DNA of 18,500 bases from Cristatella mucedo (GCA_009760855.2 WPIO01000006.1:5684001-5702500), one strand, 5' to 3'; shown: positions 9,582-18,130, counted from the stretch's first letter. The notes: generated from the letters alone by a model not told the origin. Made by a program: numbers and translations.

Positions 9582-9653
9582 GCGTTCAAGTGTTGACCTT
9601 GAAGGGCGTTCAAGTGTTAACCTTGAAGGGCGTTCAAGTGTTGACCTCGAAGG
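9582..9653 (+). repeat. 24-bp tandem repeat, three copies
   Basis: Units start at 9582, 9606 and 9630, each GCGTTCAAGTGTTGACCTTG followed by AAGG, with one substitution in the second and one in the third. The unit is a multiple of three, so both strands stay open across it (LEGRSSVD-type peptides), but nothing suggests coding. It sits 57 bp upstream of the TM3 acceptor on the minus strand. Confidence 0.92.
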
Positions 9654-9984
9654 CATTAACCGCATGCTGAGCTACTTTTCTTCGAAAGCTGCTCAGAGAA
9701 GCTTTGCATCCCATTTAAAGAAATTTAAATACATACTCTTAGCATTATCTAAATGTTCCCCATAGCTGTTAGTGGAAAACAGAAATCCTTTAGCTGCATG
9801 CCGATGGGCCTGGAAGCCCAGTGGAAGAAACAGAAATCGCTACTCCTAGTTGGAGCCTTGAGCAGACAGGCGAGCGTGTAACGCTGGGCCTCTTTAAACT
9901 AAGTGTCACTCAAGAGACTGGAGAACCTAACCCCTTTCAAATTGGGTTGCAGCATTTCTTTTGTTTTCCAGCAACGCAACTATT

Positions 9985-10240
9985 TATGACAGCTTTTACT
10001 GGGTCCCTGTGATTCGTCCTATAGTGCTCATGCGTACTGACACTCTTGTATGCTACCACTAACCACACTTGCATTCTGACCTTGTGCACGTCAGCCTTAG
10101 CCGTGTTATTCTTCTTGTTTATTGAGCATGCTACCACTAACCATTCGATCGCGCTTCCTGTGCAGCAATTGTAAAGCACCTAGAAAGAGATTTGAGTTAT
10201 CTGAGGGTGCTTTATCAAATATATTACTATTATTATTATC
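9985..10240 (+). mobile_element. Retroelement 3' UTR and tail
   Basis: It begins near the GGGTCCCTGTGATTCGTCCT that follows the ORF stop in the 805-1690 copy. The 3' UTR (TACCACTAACCACACTTGCA and similar) follows, then the hairpin at 10173-10213 and an ATTATTATTATT end at about 10240. No ORF part is retained beyond a few codons. It lies in the TM2-TM3 intron, opposite in orientation to the receptor. Confidence 0.85.
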
Positions 10241-10390
10241 TCCTGTAGCACCTGCACACCATCTGGCTGTTCTTTTCCACCGTAAACTTTCACTGGATGA
10301 CCATGCCAGCTCCCAGTGGCACATCAAAGGGGGCTGGGGCCGGATGTCCCCTGGCGCTGGATTAGTAAGGGGCGAAATAGGCGCCTAATA

Positions 10391-10415
10391 CTTGATAAGG
10401 GCGCCCGTTATCAAG
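10391..10415. repeat. Near-perfect 25-nt palindrome
   Basis: CTTGATAA and TTATCAAG are perfect 8-nt arms around GGGCGCCCG, whose core is itself self-complementary. It lies in the short spacer between two retroelement fragments. It could form a cruciform or be an insertion scar; no function is evident. Confidence 0.7.
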
Positions 10416-10446
10416 AAGGGACGCTATCTATGTAGTTCGTCCGCCG

Positions 10447-11215
10447 GTGCACAACATTCTAAGAACGCCACTGCCAGCCTCATCGTCAAATCTGTCTACT
10501 TTGTGCTACGTAACACTGGTACGTCGGGCCTGCTCAGATAAAGATAACATAGCCAAGCTTTTCCGTGCATTCGTGCCATCCAGTCACGATTTCTGTAGCT
10601 CATTAATCACAGGTCTGAATGCTAAGGCGCTTAGAGTTGGTCCAAAAACTGCAGCCAGGCTTGTCGATAGTGAGAGTTTGTTACATTGTGAGAGTAATTG
10701 TTACACTACACCACTGCTCACCGACCTGCACTGGCTACCTATCAAGAAGCTTATTGACTGAAAAGTTTTGTCACTCACTATTGTGTCTCTTCATTCTCTT
10801 GCTCCTGCCTACCTATCCGAGCCACTTCCCAAGCAAGCGTCCCAGGCACCAAGTACCATATGCCCTCTTACTCGAAGCCTCTAGCTGTGCTTCCAAACAA
10901 TCTGAAATCTTCTGGAGAAAACATGAAGGCCTTTTTTCGTACGCTCCCAATGCTTGAAACTCGCTCTAGACGGTCGTATGTATGTCGGGGCATTCCTTGG
11001 ATTTTCAAATTTATAAAGAAGCTAAAATCCCACCTGCACGTAGCAGTGCTTTCTTCGTAGGCGTCAGTTGTCTTTTGTTTGCTTATGCATATAGACACAA
11101 TGCGCGTTATCGCTAATTAATTGGCGTGTTTTCTTTCTAGCACACTGGAAGTTCTTAGAAAGAGATTTAGTTAGCTTAAGTTGCAATACCTTTTACGATT
11201 ATGATTACTATTTGT
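10447..11215 (+). mobile_element. Degenerate non-LTR retrotransposon fragment
   Basis: Frames give DKDNIAKLFRAFVPSSHDFC and CYTTPLLTDLHWLPIKKLID, then in another frame SLHSLAPAYLSEPLPKQ. These match the same ORF region as the copy at 805-1464. Stops, frameshifts and divergence are greater than in that copy. The end at about 11160-11215 (AGAAAGAGATTTAGTTAGC then TTACGATTATGATTACTATT) is a decayed version of the shared tail. Confidence 0.82.
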
Positions 11216-11235
11216 ATCATTCCTCTCGAAGACAC

Positions 11236-11520
11236 CGTAACGAGAAGTGGCAGACCTGATAAACTCTTACATGCAAACTTCATACGTAGCTAGTAAGTTC
11301 CTATCAGATTTTCGAGCAAATCACGCCACCGAGTGGGAACTGCTGTGAAGGTATTACGACCTTCCCAGGAATGCTACGAATGGTGACTTATGGTGGAATC
11401 TCACTTCTAATTTTGCTTGACCTCTCCGCATATTTTGATACCGTTGGTCACCAAACCTTACACGAGCGCCGCTTTTCGTCACGTAAGCACTGTGTTGCAA
11501 CGGTTCGGGTCTTAACGCCG
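11236..11520 (+). mobile_element. Non-LTR reverse-transcriptase core fragment
   Basis: Broken frames read KFLSDFRANHATEWELL and then, near 11396-11470, SLLILLDLSAYFDTVGHQTL. The family consensus here is FRxxHSTETALL...LLDLSAAFDTVDH, the block carrying the first catalytic Asp. This is a more 5' part of the element than the neighbouring fragment at 10447-11215, so it is a separate piece or a rearranged one. It is interrupted by stops. Confidence 0.75.
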
Positions 11521-11726
11521 TGGGAGAATATAGTGAGTAGATGCTAATGGAAAAGGATTATCCAGCGAGTCTTTGGCGAATGGCACGCCCCAGGGATATC
11601 TTTTATATGCACTATGATTCACCAGTCGTGCTTTCTCTCACTTATGCATGCGACCAACACAACCTAGTCATTTTTATGCAATCGGTACGCAGCTGTACTT
11701 GTGCTTTGATCCTTACCTACCTTTCA

Positions 11727-11827
<101 letters not shown>

Positions 11828-12289
11828 CCTTAACAGTGCACGTTGCTGACATTCTCCCTTTGATGGCAGCAAACTTTCTCAGAATCGACGGCGAAATAAA
11901 TGACCCACAAATTATGAGCACAGCATGCATCGCTTGGAGACCAGAGAGGCTAACTGACCGAATGAGCTCTACCAGCTGATCTCCTGCAGCATCTACTTCG
12001 ATGGATCTGCGGATAATCCAGAATGACTGGCCACTAGACGAGTACAGTCAGTCAAGCCTTTCAACTACTTTCACTTTCGCTTACTCTCTTTCACTTACCT
12101 CCTATAAAAAATTCGGCCTTTTTTGGATAAGGACACGTGACAGCGACGCTTTTCCAAGCGTCCGTCGCATCCGACTAGGCTTTCGCAGCAGCTGTTTGAT
12201 CAGCATGCACCGCAATAAGATCCTTCAAGTTGGGGCACAACTCACCAGCTAGTAGGCCCACTCACTAACTCACAGGCCTATCGGTCGGA

Positions 12290-12405
12290 AGAGTAGCAAC
12301 TGCCACATTCCATCGCTGCTCACCAGTTAGTCAGCACTGTCTGCCCATCAGCTTCAAGGTCTTGTCACTCTCATTCTATTCTCTTGCTCCTGCTGACCCT
12401 CTGCA
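12290..12405 (+). mobile_element. Short non-LTR element fragment
   Basis: Sequence near 12297-12403 (GCCACATTCCATCGCTGCTC, later TTCAAGGTCTTGTCACTC) matches the ORF region encoding ADLHW...FKVLSL in the better copies, with many changes. It ends directly at the tail of the minus-strand element at 12405. Confidence 0.55.
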
Positions 12406-12880
12406 ATGTAATGTAATGTACCTCCGTCTGTAACTCCACAAAGTCATAAAGACCACGTGGGTGTTACGCAGGAGAGTTTTGTATAGCGCACTCACAGTCT
12501 AAAGCGGCTTTCGGTACGCATTCGGTAGCCAACAGACTTCGTCTCACGAAACAAAGAGAAAGTGGGAAGCATAGCAGAGTCAGGAGAGCAGTTGAGGTAG
12601 CGAGTAGCATGAAAGTAGCAAATCAAGGGCCGCTGAAAAGGATGTGCCATAGTCGGCAGTAGAAGAGTAGTTGTCGTTGCGTAAGAATTGTGGAAGCGAG
12701 TTCCACAGTCTAGGACCTGCAGAGCTAAAGCTTCTGTCGCCAACTGTCTTTAAGCGGAGGAATAGGACAGCTAATTTAATGTCCACACAGGACCTGAGGG
12801 CACGAACAGGCTGAAACTGATGCAGCAGTTCAGCTAGGTACGAAACTACGAAACCCTGACCTACCAGAACTAGTTTCACT
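12405..12880 (-). mobile_element. CR1/L2-like non-LTR element, second family, 5' truncated
   Basis: The minus strand reads YLAELLHQFQPVRALRSC and LKTVGDRSFSSAGPRLWNSL, then PQFLRNDNYSSTADYG. This matches the CR1/L2-type C-terminal pattern LRS...RLKT.GDRSFS.A.P.LWNSLP. After the ORF comes GAGTGCGCTATACAAA and a 3' end of ACATTACATTACATT (12408-12422). That pentanucleotide tail differs from the ATT tail of the main family, so it is a distinct element. Confidence 0.85.
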
Positions 12881-14320
12881 TTCAGGCCTTCCGTCGCACC
12901 GCCTGCTCTCCTTGCTCTGGTCGATTACTTGTGTCCCTAAGTGACTGCGTGAAAGATCCACCACGCTAGAGGTCTCATTAACCCCTCATCTTTAAAATTC
13001 CTTGGCTAGCTTTTTGGCAAAAATAGTAGCCTTATCTGGATCTTAACTCCGGGGGCGAATATTCCGCGAATATTCCGCATGTGTACGATGGTGTCGATTG
13101 TCCTTGCTGTCCGACTCGGTATAACGACGTTAAGTGCACGACATGAGAGCAAGATGCTCTCTCTCCCAAGCGAGAAATTCGCCGAGTCGCTGTATTTGGG
13201 TAAGCATGGACGCTCAACACTGAGACTTTATTGCTACACTGATCTTCTGCTGGTTAACCTAGCTTGCACTAAGCCTTCGCCCTGGCTTACGTATGACTCC
13301 TCAGCCGCAGCATTTGTCACACCCAGGACCTAGGCTCACCTCCACGGTTTAATCCTCTTTGGAATAACTGACGGTATGGACGTGCTTGCAGAGCCTCTAA
13401 TAGACCAGGATGCAGAAGTAGCCTGTGCGAGGTTTGGTGCCGACTGCCTTGAGCATTCAGCATTCATTGAGCACTGCACATTCAGCACTTATATTCAACC
13501 ACGACACCGAGAACTTGAAGTGTTGGAGTCCGATTTTCCAAGGGCACCAGTGTTAATGCTTCAATACTGAATGAGTACCGAAAGTCGTCAAGGCTGCGAG
13601 TGAGCTATGCAAAGAACTTTCCTTGCGAAACACCCACTTTGTGGCTTAGATGAGTTCCTGACGGTGGATGCATTACACTACACCGGCCGCAATGAAGAAT
13701 TCTAGCTGATGCTTTCCTCAAGGCAGCGGTCTGAGCGCCTGAGTAATGTCCCGCACGACGACTAGATAGAAACCTGGAAAGCGATGTATCGCGTTGCACA
13801 AATTCGTGCATTTTTAGTTTTCCATTCGTTAAAGGAAATCAGCTGAAAAAGCATGCACAGTTCAATGAAAATGAATGCCACGTTGATCAGGGTCAAAACA
13901 CACACACACACGGTGAATTTCTGAGGCTAGCAAATTCCTTAGAAACTATAGCCCACTGATATTCAGCGAAGATCTACCATAGACATCCTGGAACAACCAA
14001 CCTTCGACAATCATGAGCCGCCAATCGCGCTCAGATGTAATTAGAATCAAGTTAAGCTAGCTGCTTCATCGAAACAAATTGAAGTATGGCCCAGTATTTA
14101 TATTCTCTGATCTGTCACAAGTTTTCCTTGAGTATAGCGGGAGTTTAGAAGCATGCAAGATTCTACACCAGCCAGCTACCAAGCTGTTCTAGCGGAAGTT
14201 CTTCGTGAGCATTTAGAACAGCCGGTCACAAATTGCAGCCGGTCACAGAATGCAAGGTAGCAAAGTCTACGATTTCCAGCAGCTTTCCACCCTAGTTCAC
14301 GGGCGTGCGCTAGCTCTTAC
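12881..14320. other. Right part of the TM2-TM3 intron; no gene recognised
   Basis: Short open frames only. Small structures seen are the 11-bp tandem CGAATATTCCG twice at about 13056-13077, a (CA)n run near 13891-13908, and a 17-bp tandem CAGCCGGTCACARAWTG twice at 14219-14252. None has an evident function. Confidence 0.55.
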
Positions 14321-14471
14321 TGTATTCAGGCTTATAACTGATCCATCATTTCCAACTTCGGTGGACGGACGCTTCACCACGGCTGTGTATGATATGCTTA
14401 TGACTCCGTAGAAAACCATGGCCGCGCACAAGTTAATGTGGATCTGGATGCGTGGCTGCTTTCGCAAGTTC
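14321..14471 (-). CDS. Receptor exon: ICL1, transmembrane helix 2 and start of ECL1
   Basis: The 151-bp exon has acceptor CACTATAG ending at 14472 and a strong donor ACA|GTAAGA with GT at 14320-14319. Its first base completes Arg from TM1; it then reads NLRKQPRIQIHINLCAAMVF and YGVISISYTAVVKRPSTE. The IHxNL core with the conserved class B His and Asn of TM2 is present. The usual R-C-x-R-N before IH and the F after NL are replaced (RKQPRIQ and NLC), so this is a divergent member. The exon ends in phase 0 at SLNT, matching the TM3 exon. It is separated from TM3 by the largest intron (4795 bp), which is packed with retroelement fragments. Confidence 0.93.
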
Positions 14472-15720
14472 CTATAGTGGCAAACATCAGGGTGAAAGAC
14501 GAATGCCATTCGCGACGAACCTCGCTGTCTAGGCTTTCTAACACCATACAAATGTTAATTTGCCATCGCTTACACCGAAGAGCGAAAATTATGACACGGT
14601 CGCCGTAGCAGTGGGCCAATGCGTTGACTGGCTTATCGTGTATGTCTACGCTGTTGCTCGAATGGTCAATGGTGGTGGGCCGTACGTTTGTACGTTGCAA
14701 TTAAAAAAGATTTGCATGGACTGGGTAAAAAATTCCTGGAAACAGACGTTTCGTTTTACGCAGTGGGGGCGGTTGAATATATAGCGCCTTTTCATTGACG
14801 TCATCCGAGCGCCAAGTGAAAGAAAGTTGAGGAGAGGCGTATTACATGTAGAGATCTATTACGATCCCCTTCGGTCTACTACAAATCGGCTAGAACGCGG
14901 TAGGCTTCGGTTGGACCAGCACTGCAACACTCGGTATCGCCTGCAAGAAGCTCAATATGACAATTGCATTTGACAAAGCGCCACTTTCCAGAGTATCTAC
15001 ACTGTATTTCCAGGTATTTTGCTTGAGCGTTCCCAAAAACGGCCTGAAAAGCTGCAATGCAACAGCTGACTCGCCCATCCTATACGAAGCTTTAACGAAA
15101 CAGCTGACTCAATCAACATTCATGAATCCATTGCGAAACATTAACAGCGAAATGCCCCGAGATTATAAACTGATAGCTTAACATTATTGATGAGCTGTAA
15201 ACTATTAACTACGAAACTGGCACCTGAACCTCGATTACAAAATACGAGCAGCCTGGCAGCTGAATTATAACCGAGAGCCGCTTAATAGCCGCGATAAGCC
15301 GAGGCACGATTTATGATTATGTATGAACGAGATTATTGCACGACTTAAGATCAGACCATGAAATGAGGCACGGGCCTGACCGCAGGCACTCTCTCATGGA
15401 ATAATGGTCTGCCGGTCGGCGAGTCCTAGAGGTGTTCGCGAGCTGCCGTAAACCGGTAAAAGAGTCTGCTGAAAGTCACCTGTAGTAACAAACATAACGT
15501 AGAAGTTATTGTTTGCGCTTTTTAAATACTGTTGTGTTGTTTTCGGCGTCACGTGCAGAATATCTAGCGCTGCATCTTTACCGTGGGCGTACCACGAGCT
15601 TCAGGCCTTTTCGCGTTGCGTGCATAATGTCGCTACCCCAACTAGAGAGGCTCACAAGGTCGCAGTAGTAGCAGTCTTCCCTTAATTGAATATAAAGCGA
15701 CGTGCGCTCTACGAAGTCCG
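14472..15720. other. Left part of the TM1-TM2 intron; no gene recognised
   Basis: No exon or element was found. TGACGTCA occurs at 14796-14803, about 20 bp after an AATATATAG sequence, and CACGTG near 15551. The frame at 14890-15078 on the minus strand contains a good CTTCTTGCAG acceptor-like site but is not homologous to any receptor segment. Confidence 0.5.
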
Positions 15721-15734
15721 TCGCCATATTCAAA

Positions 15735-15875
15735 TCCCTACTATTTAAAGCGAAAAAGTCCGCCCGTTCGTCAGGTGGCAAGATGGAGACTGGTACATCC
15801 GGGAGTGACGTGTAATAGACGTGTGATTCTACCGTGACTCAGCGAAGCGAGTACGCAGGCAGTGATCTCTAGTAT
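15735..15875 (+). repeat. Dispersed repeat, copy 1
   Basis: Shares TATTTAAAGCGAAAA, GGCAAGATGG and TGACTCAGCGAAGCGAGTAC then GCAGGCAGT, in the same order, with a second copy at about 16668-16820. Family and class are unknown. It lies in the intron between TM1 and TM2 exons. Confidence 0.7.
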
Positions 15876-16212
15876 TCAAATAAAACAGATGTACATACGC
15901 GCGCGTCACCTCGGTTGTGTACGTTTCCATCAGAGCAGTGGTGAGCCTCAGTTCGGTCGACGTTTGCGGCCGGGCGTCGATTGAAACTCGGGCCCCACGC
16001 CGAGAAAGTGGCAGGGGCCGGCGGATGCGGAGGCGGACAAGCAAGCTAGTGCACGACGCGTATCGCATGCCGCGCGACGAGAAGGATTTCACACGCTCTG
16101 CCCTCATCGTCACTCAGTCCGCTGCGTCGCTAACACTGCAGCCAGCAAGGCAGTCTTGCGGCCGAGCGAGTCGATACCTGAAGCAGCTGGGGGCGGGGCA
16201 GCGAGGGCGTAC

Positions 16213-16307
16213 CTGAAGTGCAGGTAGACAAAGAGTGCGAAGCCCAGCGCCAGCAGGCTCAACGCTTGACAGAAGTACGTCAGCCTCCAGCTGAGTTGCA
16301 GGATCCC
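16213..16307 (-). CDS. Receptor exon: transmembrane helix 1
   Basis: The 95-bp exon has acceptor CTGCTGCTGCAG ending at 16308 and donor CTTCAG|GTACGC with GT at 16212-16211. It reads GILQLSWRLTYFCQ and then the hydrophobic helix ALSLLALGFALFVYLHFR, ending in the basic intracellular edge typical of class B TM1. It enters in phase 0 and leaves in phase 2, so the last Arg is completed by the first base of the TM2 exon. It lies between two copies of a dispersed repeat. The helix alone would be weak evidence, but the donor phase and the position between HRM and TM2 make the call solid. Confidence 0.9.
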
Positions 16308-16667
16308 CTGCAGCAGCAGTGAGCGCGTGCAGCAGCAGCAGCACGAGTTCAGCAGTTCGGTGTTCAGAGTTCAGAGTTCAGCCGTTGCTGCTCCCGCAAC
16401 CAACCGCAGCGCGAAAGCCCAACTAGTGCGTCCAACCACGTGGCGAAACCGCTAGTGTCCCAAAGCACAGCTCGCCTGAGGCCAAAGCCTCCGAGAATTC
16501 TCGTGTTGGTCAAGTCTGAATGAGAAAGATAAGACTGCAGAGAGTGTTGACGCAGCGAAACGGGCGAGAAGAAGTGTGGCGCTGCAGACGGGCGTTGCAA
16601 GATTACCCTGGGGAAGTAAAGACAAAACTAAACTTCGGCTGATTCAACAGCCACGTATGAATCGCTA

Positions 16668-16820
16668 GTAATTTAAAGCGAAAACGTTCGTTGCGCCGAA
16701 CGATGGCGAACTAGCGGCTCGCGGTAATATAGCTTCCGTCGATCGGCAAGATGGCACACCGTTGTCTTCTGTGACGGAACTACTATGACTCAGCAAAGCG
16801 AGTCCGCAGGCAGTAAGCTG
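16668..16820 (+). repeat. Dispersed repeat, copy 2
   Basis: Contains AATTTAAAGCGAAAACG, a small inverted repeat CGTTCG...CGAACG, then GGCAAGATGG and TGACTCAGCAAAGCGAGTCC with GCAGGCAGT. It matches copy 1 with indels. It lies in the intron between the HRM and TM1 exons, so the two copies flank the TM1 exon in direct orientation. Confidence 0.7.
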
Positions 16821-16884
16821 TTCGTAGGAGCAGAAGAGCCTTAGCGGCCGCGTTTTCGCTAGTGAGCAGCACAGGAGCAGCCTG

Positions 16885-16930
16885 CAGCAGGACTCGAACC
16901 CTCGATCTGCCAACTCGGAGTGCAAGCTCC
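16885..16930 (-). repeat. tRNA-derived SINE fragment (B box)
   Basis: The minus strand has GAGGGTTCGAGTCCTGC, with a perfect B box GGTTCGAGTCC at 16890-16900, preceded by an anticodon-arm-like CTTGCACTCCGAGTTGG. No A box lies 44 nt upstream and the T stem is imperfect, so it is a fragment. It is adjacent to dispersed-repeat copy 2 and may be part of the same composite element on the other strand. Confidence 0.45.
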
Positions 16931-16989
16931 TCATACACACATGCACACCCGTGGGCGACCACCCGGGTGCAAGGAAGGAGTCACCGAAC

Positions 16990-17198
16990 CTTGACCTTGC
17001 CACAGGGGGTGGCCGGTGACTCGGCGAGCGCACACGCCGTCGAGCAAGCGTCCGCGCAGGAAGTGCCGAAGCGCGGGCTTGCCTCGATGCAGTGCACCGG
17101 ACTCGAGCACTCCCCGTAGTCGGAGAGCTCCTTCAGCGTCTCGTTGTCGGTCAGCCATTTTCCTTCGGCAGTGCACACACGGCTGACTCTTCGCCGAT
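16990..17198 (-). CDS. Receptor exon: C-terminal half of the HRM domain (3' boundary uncertain)
   Basis: The acceptor TTGGCAG|AT at 17199 joins in phase 1 to the previous exon, after a 101-bp intron. The split codon gives Asp, and the sequence continues RRRVSRVCTAEGKWLTDN and ETLKELSDYGECS. This supplies the last two HRM cysteines and the G-x-W turn expected in the family (R-x-C-x3-G-x-W...Y-x-x-C). NET is a possible N-glycosylation site. Three donors keep phase 0 into the TM1 exon: GT at 17097 (exon end 17098), at 16995 (end 16996) and at 16989 (end 16990). None is a perfect GTRAGT. The shortest gives an ECD-TM1 linker of ordinary length. The longer two add about 34-36 residues with five more cysteines, which would be unusual. 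The coordinates give the longest version. Confidence 0.85.
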
Positions 17199-17299
17199 CT
17201 GCCAACGCTCGCGAACGTCACGAGCAGTCGGAAGCCGCGGTCTTTCTTGCGCCGTTGACGTCAGCCTGCCCGCGCAAAGCAGCGAATAGCACGGCTCAC
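17199..17299 (-). other. 101-bp intron inside the HRM domain, carrying a TGACGTCA site
   Basis: Bounded by GTGAGC and TTGGCAG on the minus strand. Its polypyrimidine tract is weak. It contains the palindrome TGACGTCA at 17256-17263, a full CRE/ATF-type site. Reading through the intron stays open for about 50 codons, so retention would give a truncated ectodomain rather than an immediate stop. Confidence 0.75.
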
Positions 17300-17867
17300 C
17301 TTCGTCGCAATCGTACCCAGGATACAAGAACGCAGGGCAGGGCGCGAGGGCGCGTCTGTCGGCTGCCGAAGGGGGCCAGCACTGCCAGCCGTCCCAAGTG
17401 GCCGGGCAAGATGGCGGCGGTGGCGGCGAACCGGCGGCCTCGAGTTTGACGAGTTTGTCGGCGTTACCGCCAGCTGCTGTGGCAGCTGGCTGTGAAGTGG
17501 TCGTGCCAGAGCAGCAGTCGGCTGCGGTTTGGCAGCAGTCTCGCCACCGGCGACAGCTGGCCTCGTCATCCTTGAATGCGACTCGACATATCAGGTCGAC
17601 TGTGGCGCGGTGCCGATGGCTGGCGCTGACATTTTGGTCGCCGACGGCGAGCACGGCTCTGCTGCCTCCTGGCTCGTGGCTGCCCGCGAAGCACTTGGCG
17701 CTGCTCAGCGCCGGAGTGTGCTCGAACAGGTAGCGGTGACACATGCAGCAGCTCGAGTCGAGGAACTCATCCACGCTCAGCTGTGCGCCCGGTGCATACG
17801 CGACCCGGCATCCGAGAATGGACGACGCTGCCGCCGCCGAATGGACTGTGCAGCCGGTACTCAAGAG
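17300..17867 (-). CDS. Receptor exon: cysteine-rich N-terminal ectodomain and first part of the HRM domain
   Basis: This exon encodes the outermost extracellular part of the receptor. The acceptor is tentatively the TTGCAG ending at 17868, but the frame stays open to 17906, so an earlier AG is possible. The donor, GAAG|GTGAGC with GT at 17299-17298, is strong and leaves phase 1. The first ~110 residues hold many cysteines, including SSCCMCHRYLF and then a helix-like CRRWRDCCQTAADCC. An Ala/Thr/Pro-rich linker ending in PPPPPS follows. The HRM then begins with CPATWDGWQCWP and continues to PCPAFLYPGYDCDE, matching the family pattern C-x4-D-x3-CW...PCP. QNVS is a possible N-glycosylation site. 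The motif CRVA occurs twice, about 80 residues apart. The frame stays open past the donor to 17151, but that extension breaks the HRM fold, so splicing is favoured. The HRM part is certain; the extreme N-terminus is not. Confidence 0.85.
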
Positions 17868-18099
17868 CTGCAATAGCGCGAGCCCGTTCGTCGGCTGCTG
17901 CTGCTTTTAGCAGGGCGTTTGGCGGCGGTGAACGAAAGTCGTCTAGCGGCGGCGGCAGCGGCCTCGTGCAGTTGGAGCGAGCAGTAGCTGCTAAAAGGCG
18001 AGTAGGGAAACCTCATGCGAAACTCGGGCGCAGCGAGCGTCGCCCCTTTTTTTTCAGGCACGCCCTTGCAGGCTGCATTATGCCGACTGACAATAGACT
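17868..18099 (-). other. Probable 5' leader or first exon with two short overlapping ORFs; start codon of the receptor unresolved
   Basis: Between the predicted transcription start and the first recognised coding exon there are two ATGs. The first, at 18078, opens a 21-codon ORF that ends in TGA at 18013-18015. The second, at 18016, overlaps that stop as ATGA and opens a 51-codon ORF ending at 17861. Neither is in the receptor frame, and the receptor frame itself has a TAA at 17907-17909 and no ATG before the middle of the ectodomain. A small intron, or a first exon not recognised here, must supply the Met. No consensus donor (GTRAGT) is visible in this stretch. The two ORFs may be upstream ORFs. 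A hydrophobic run including LALLQLL just downstream could be part of a signal peptide. Confidence 0.4.
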
Positions 18100-18130
18100 G
18101 ATAGGTCAGCCAGCTCGGACGCTTTTTATA
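18092..18130 (-). promoter_or_regulatory. Core promoter: TATA box plus TCAGT initiator
   Basis: On the minus strand TATAAAAAG starts at 18130, and an initiator ATCAGTC places its A at 18099, so the TATA box begins at -31 relative to that A. TATA at about -31 and TCAGT at +1 is the classic arthropod core-promoter spacing. A second TCAGTC lies 12-13 nt further on but is too far from the TATA box. The promoter points directly into the receptor gene, whose first recognisable exon begins about 230 nt downstream. The spacing match is seen; promoter activity is inferred. Confidence 0.7.

Noticed and set aside
14890-15078. Possible receptor exon with a CTTCTTGCAG acceptor
   Set aside because: The product has no match to any class B segment, and the TM1 and TM2 exons already join in phase around it.
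16885-16960. Functional tRNA gene on the minus strand
   Set aside because: The B box is perfect, but there is no A box at the right distance and the T stem is imperfect.
17151-17299. Read-through extension of the ectodomain exon
   Set aside because: The frame stays open but lacks the final HRM cysteines in the right context; splicing with GTGAGC and TTGGCAG restores the HRM pattern exactly.
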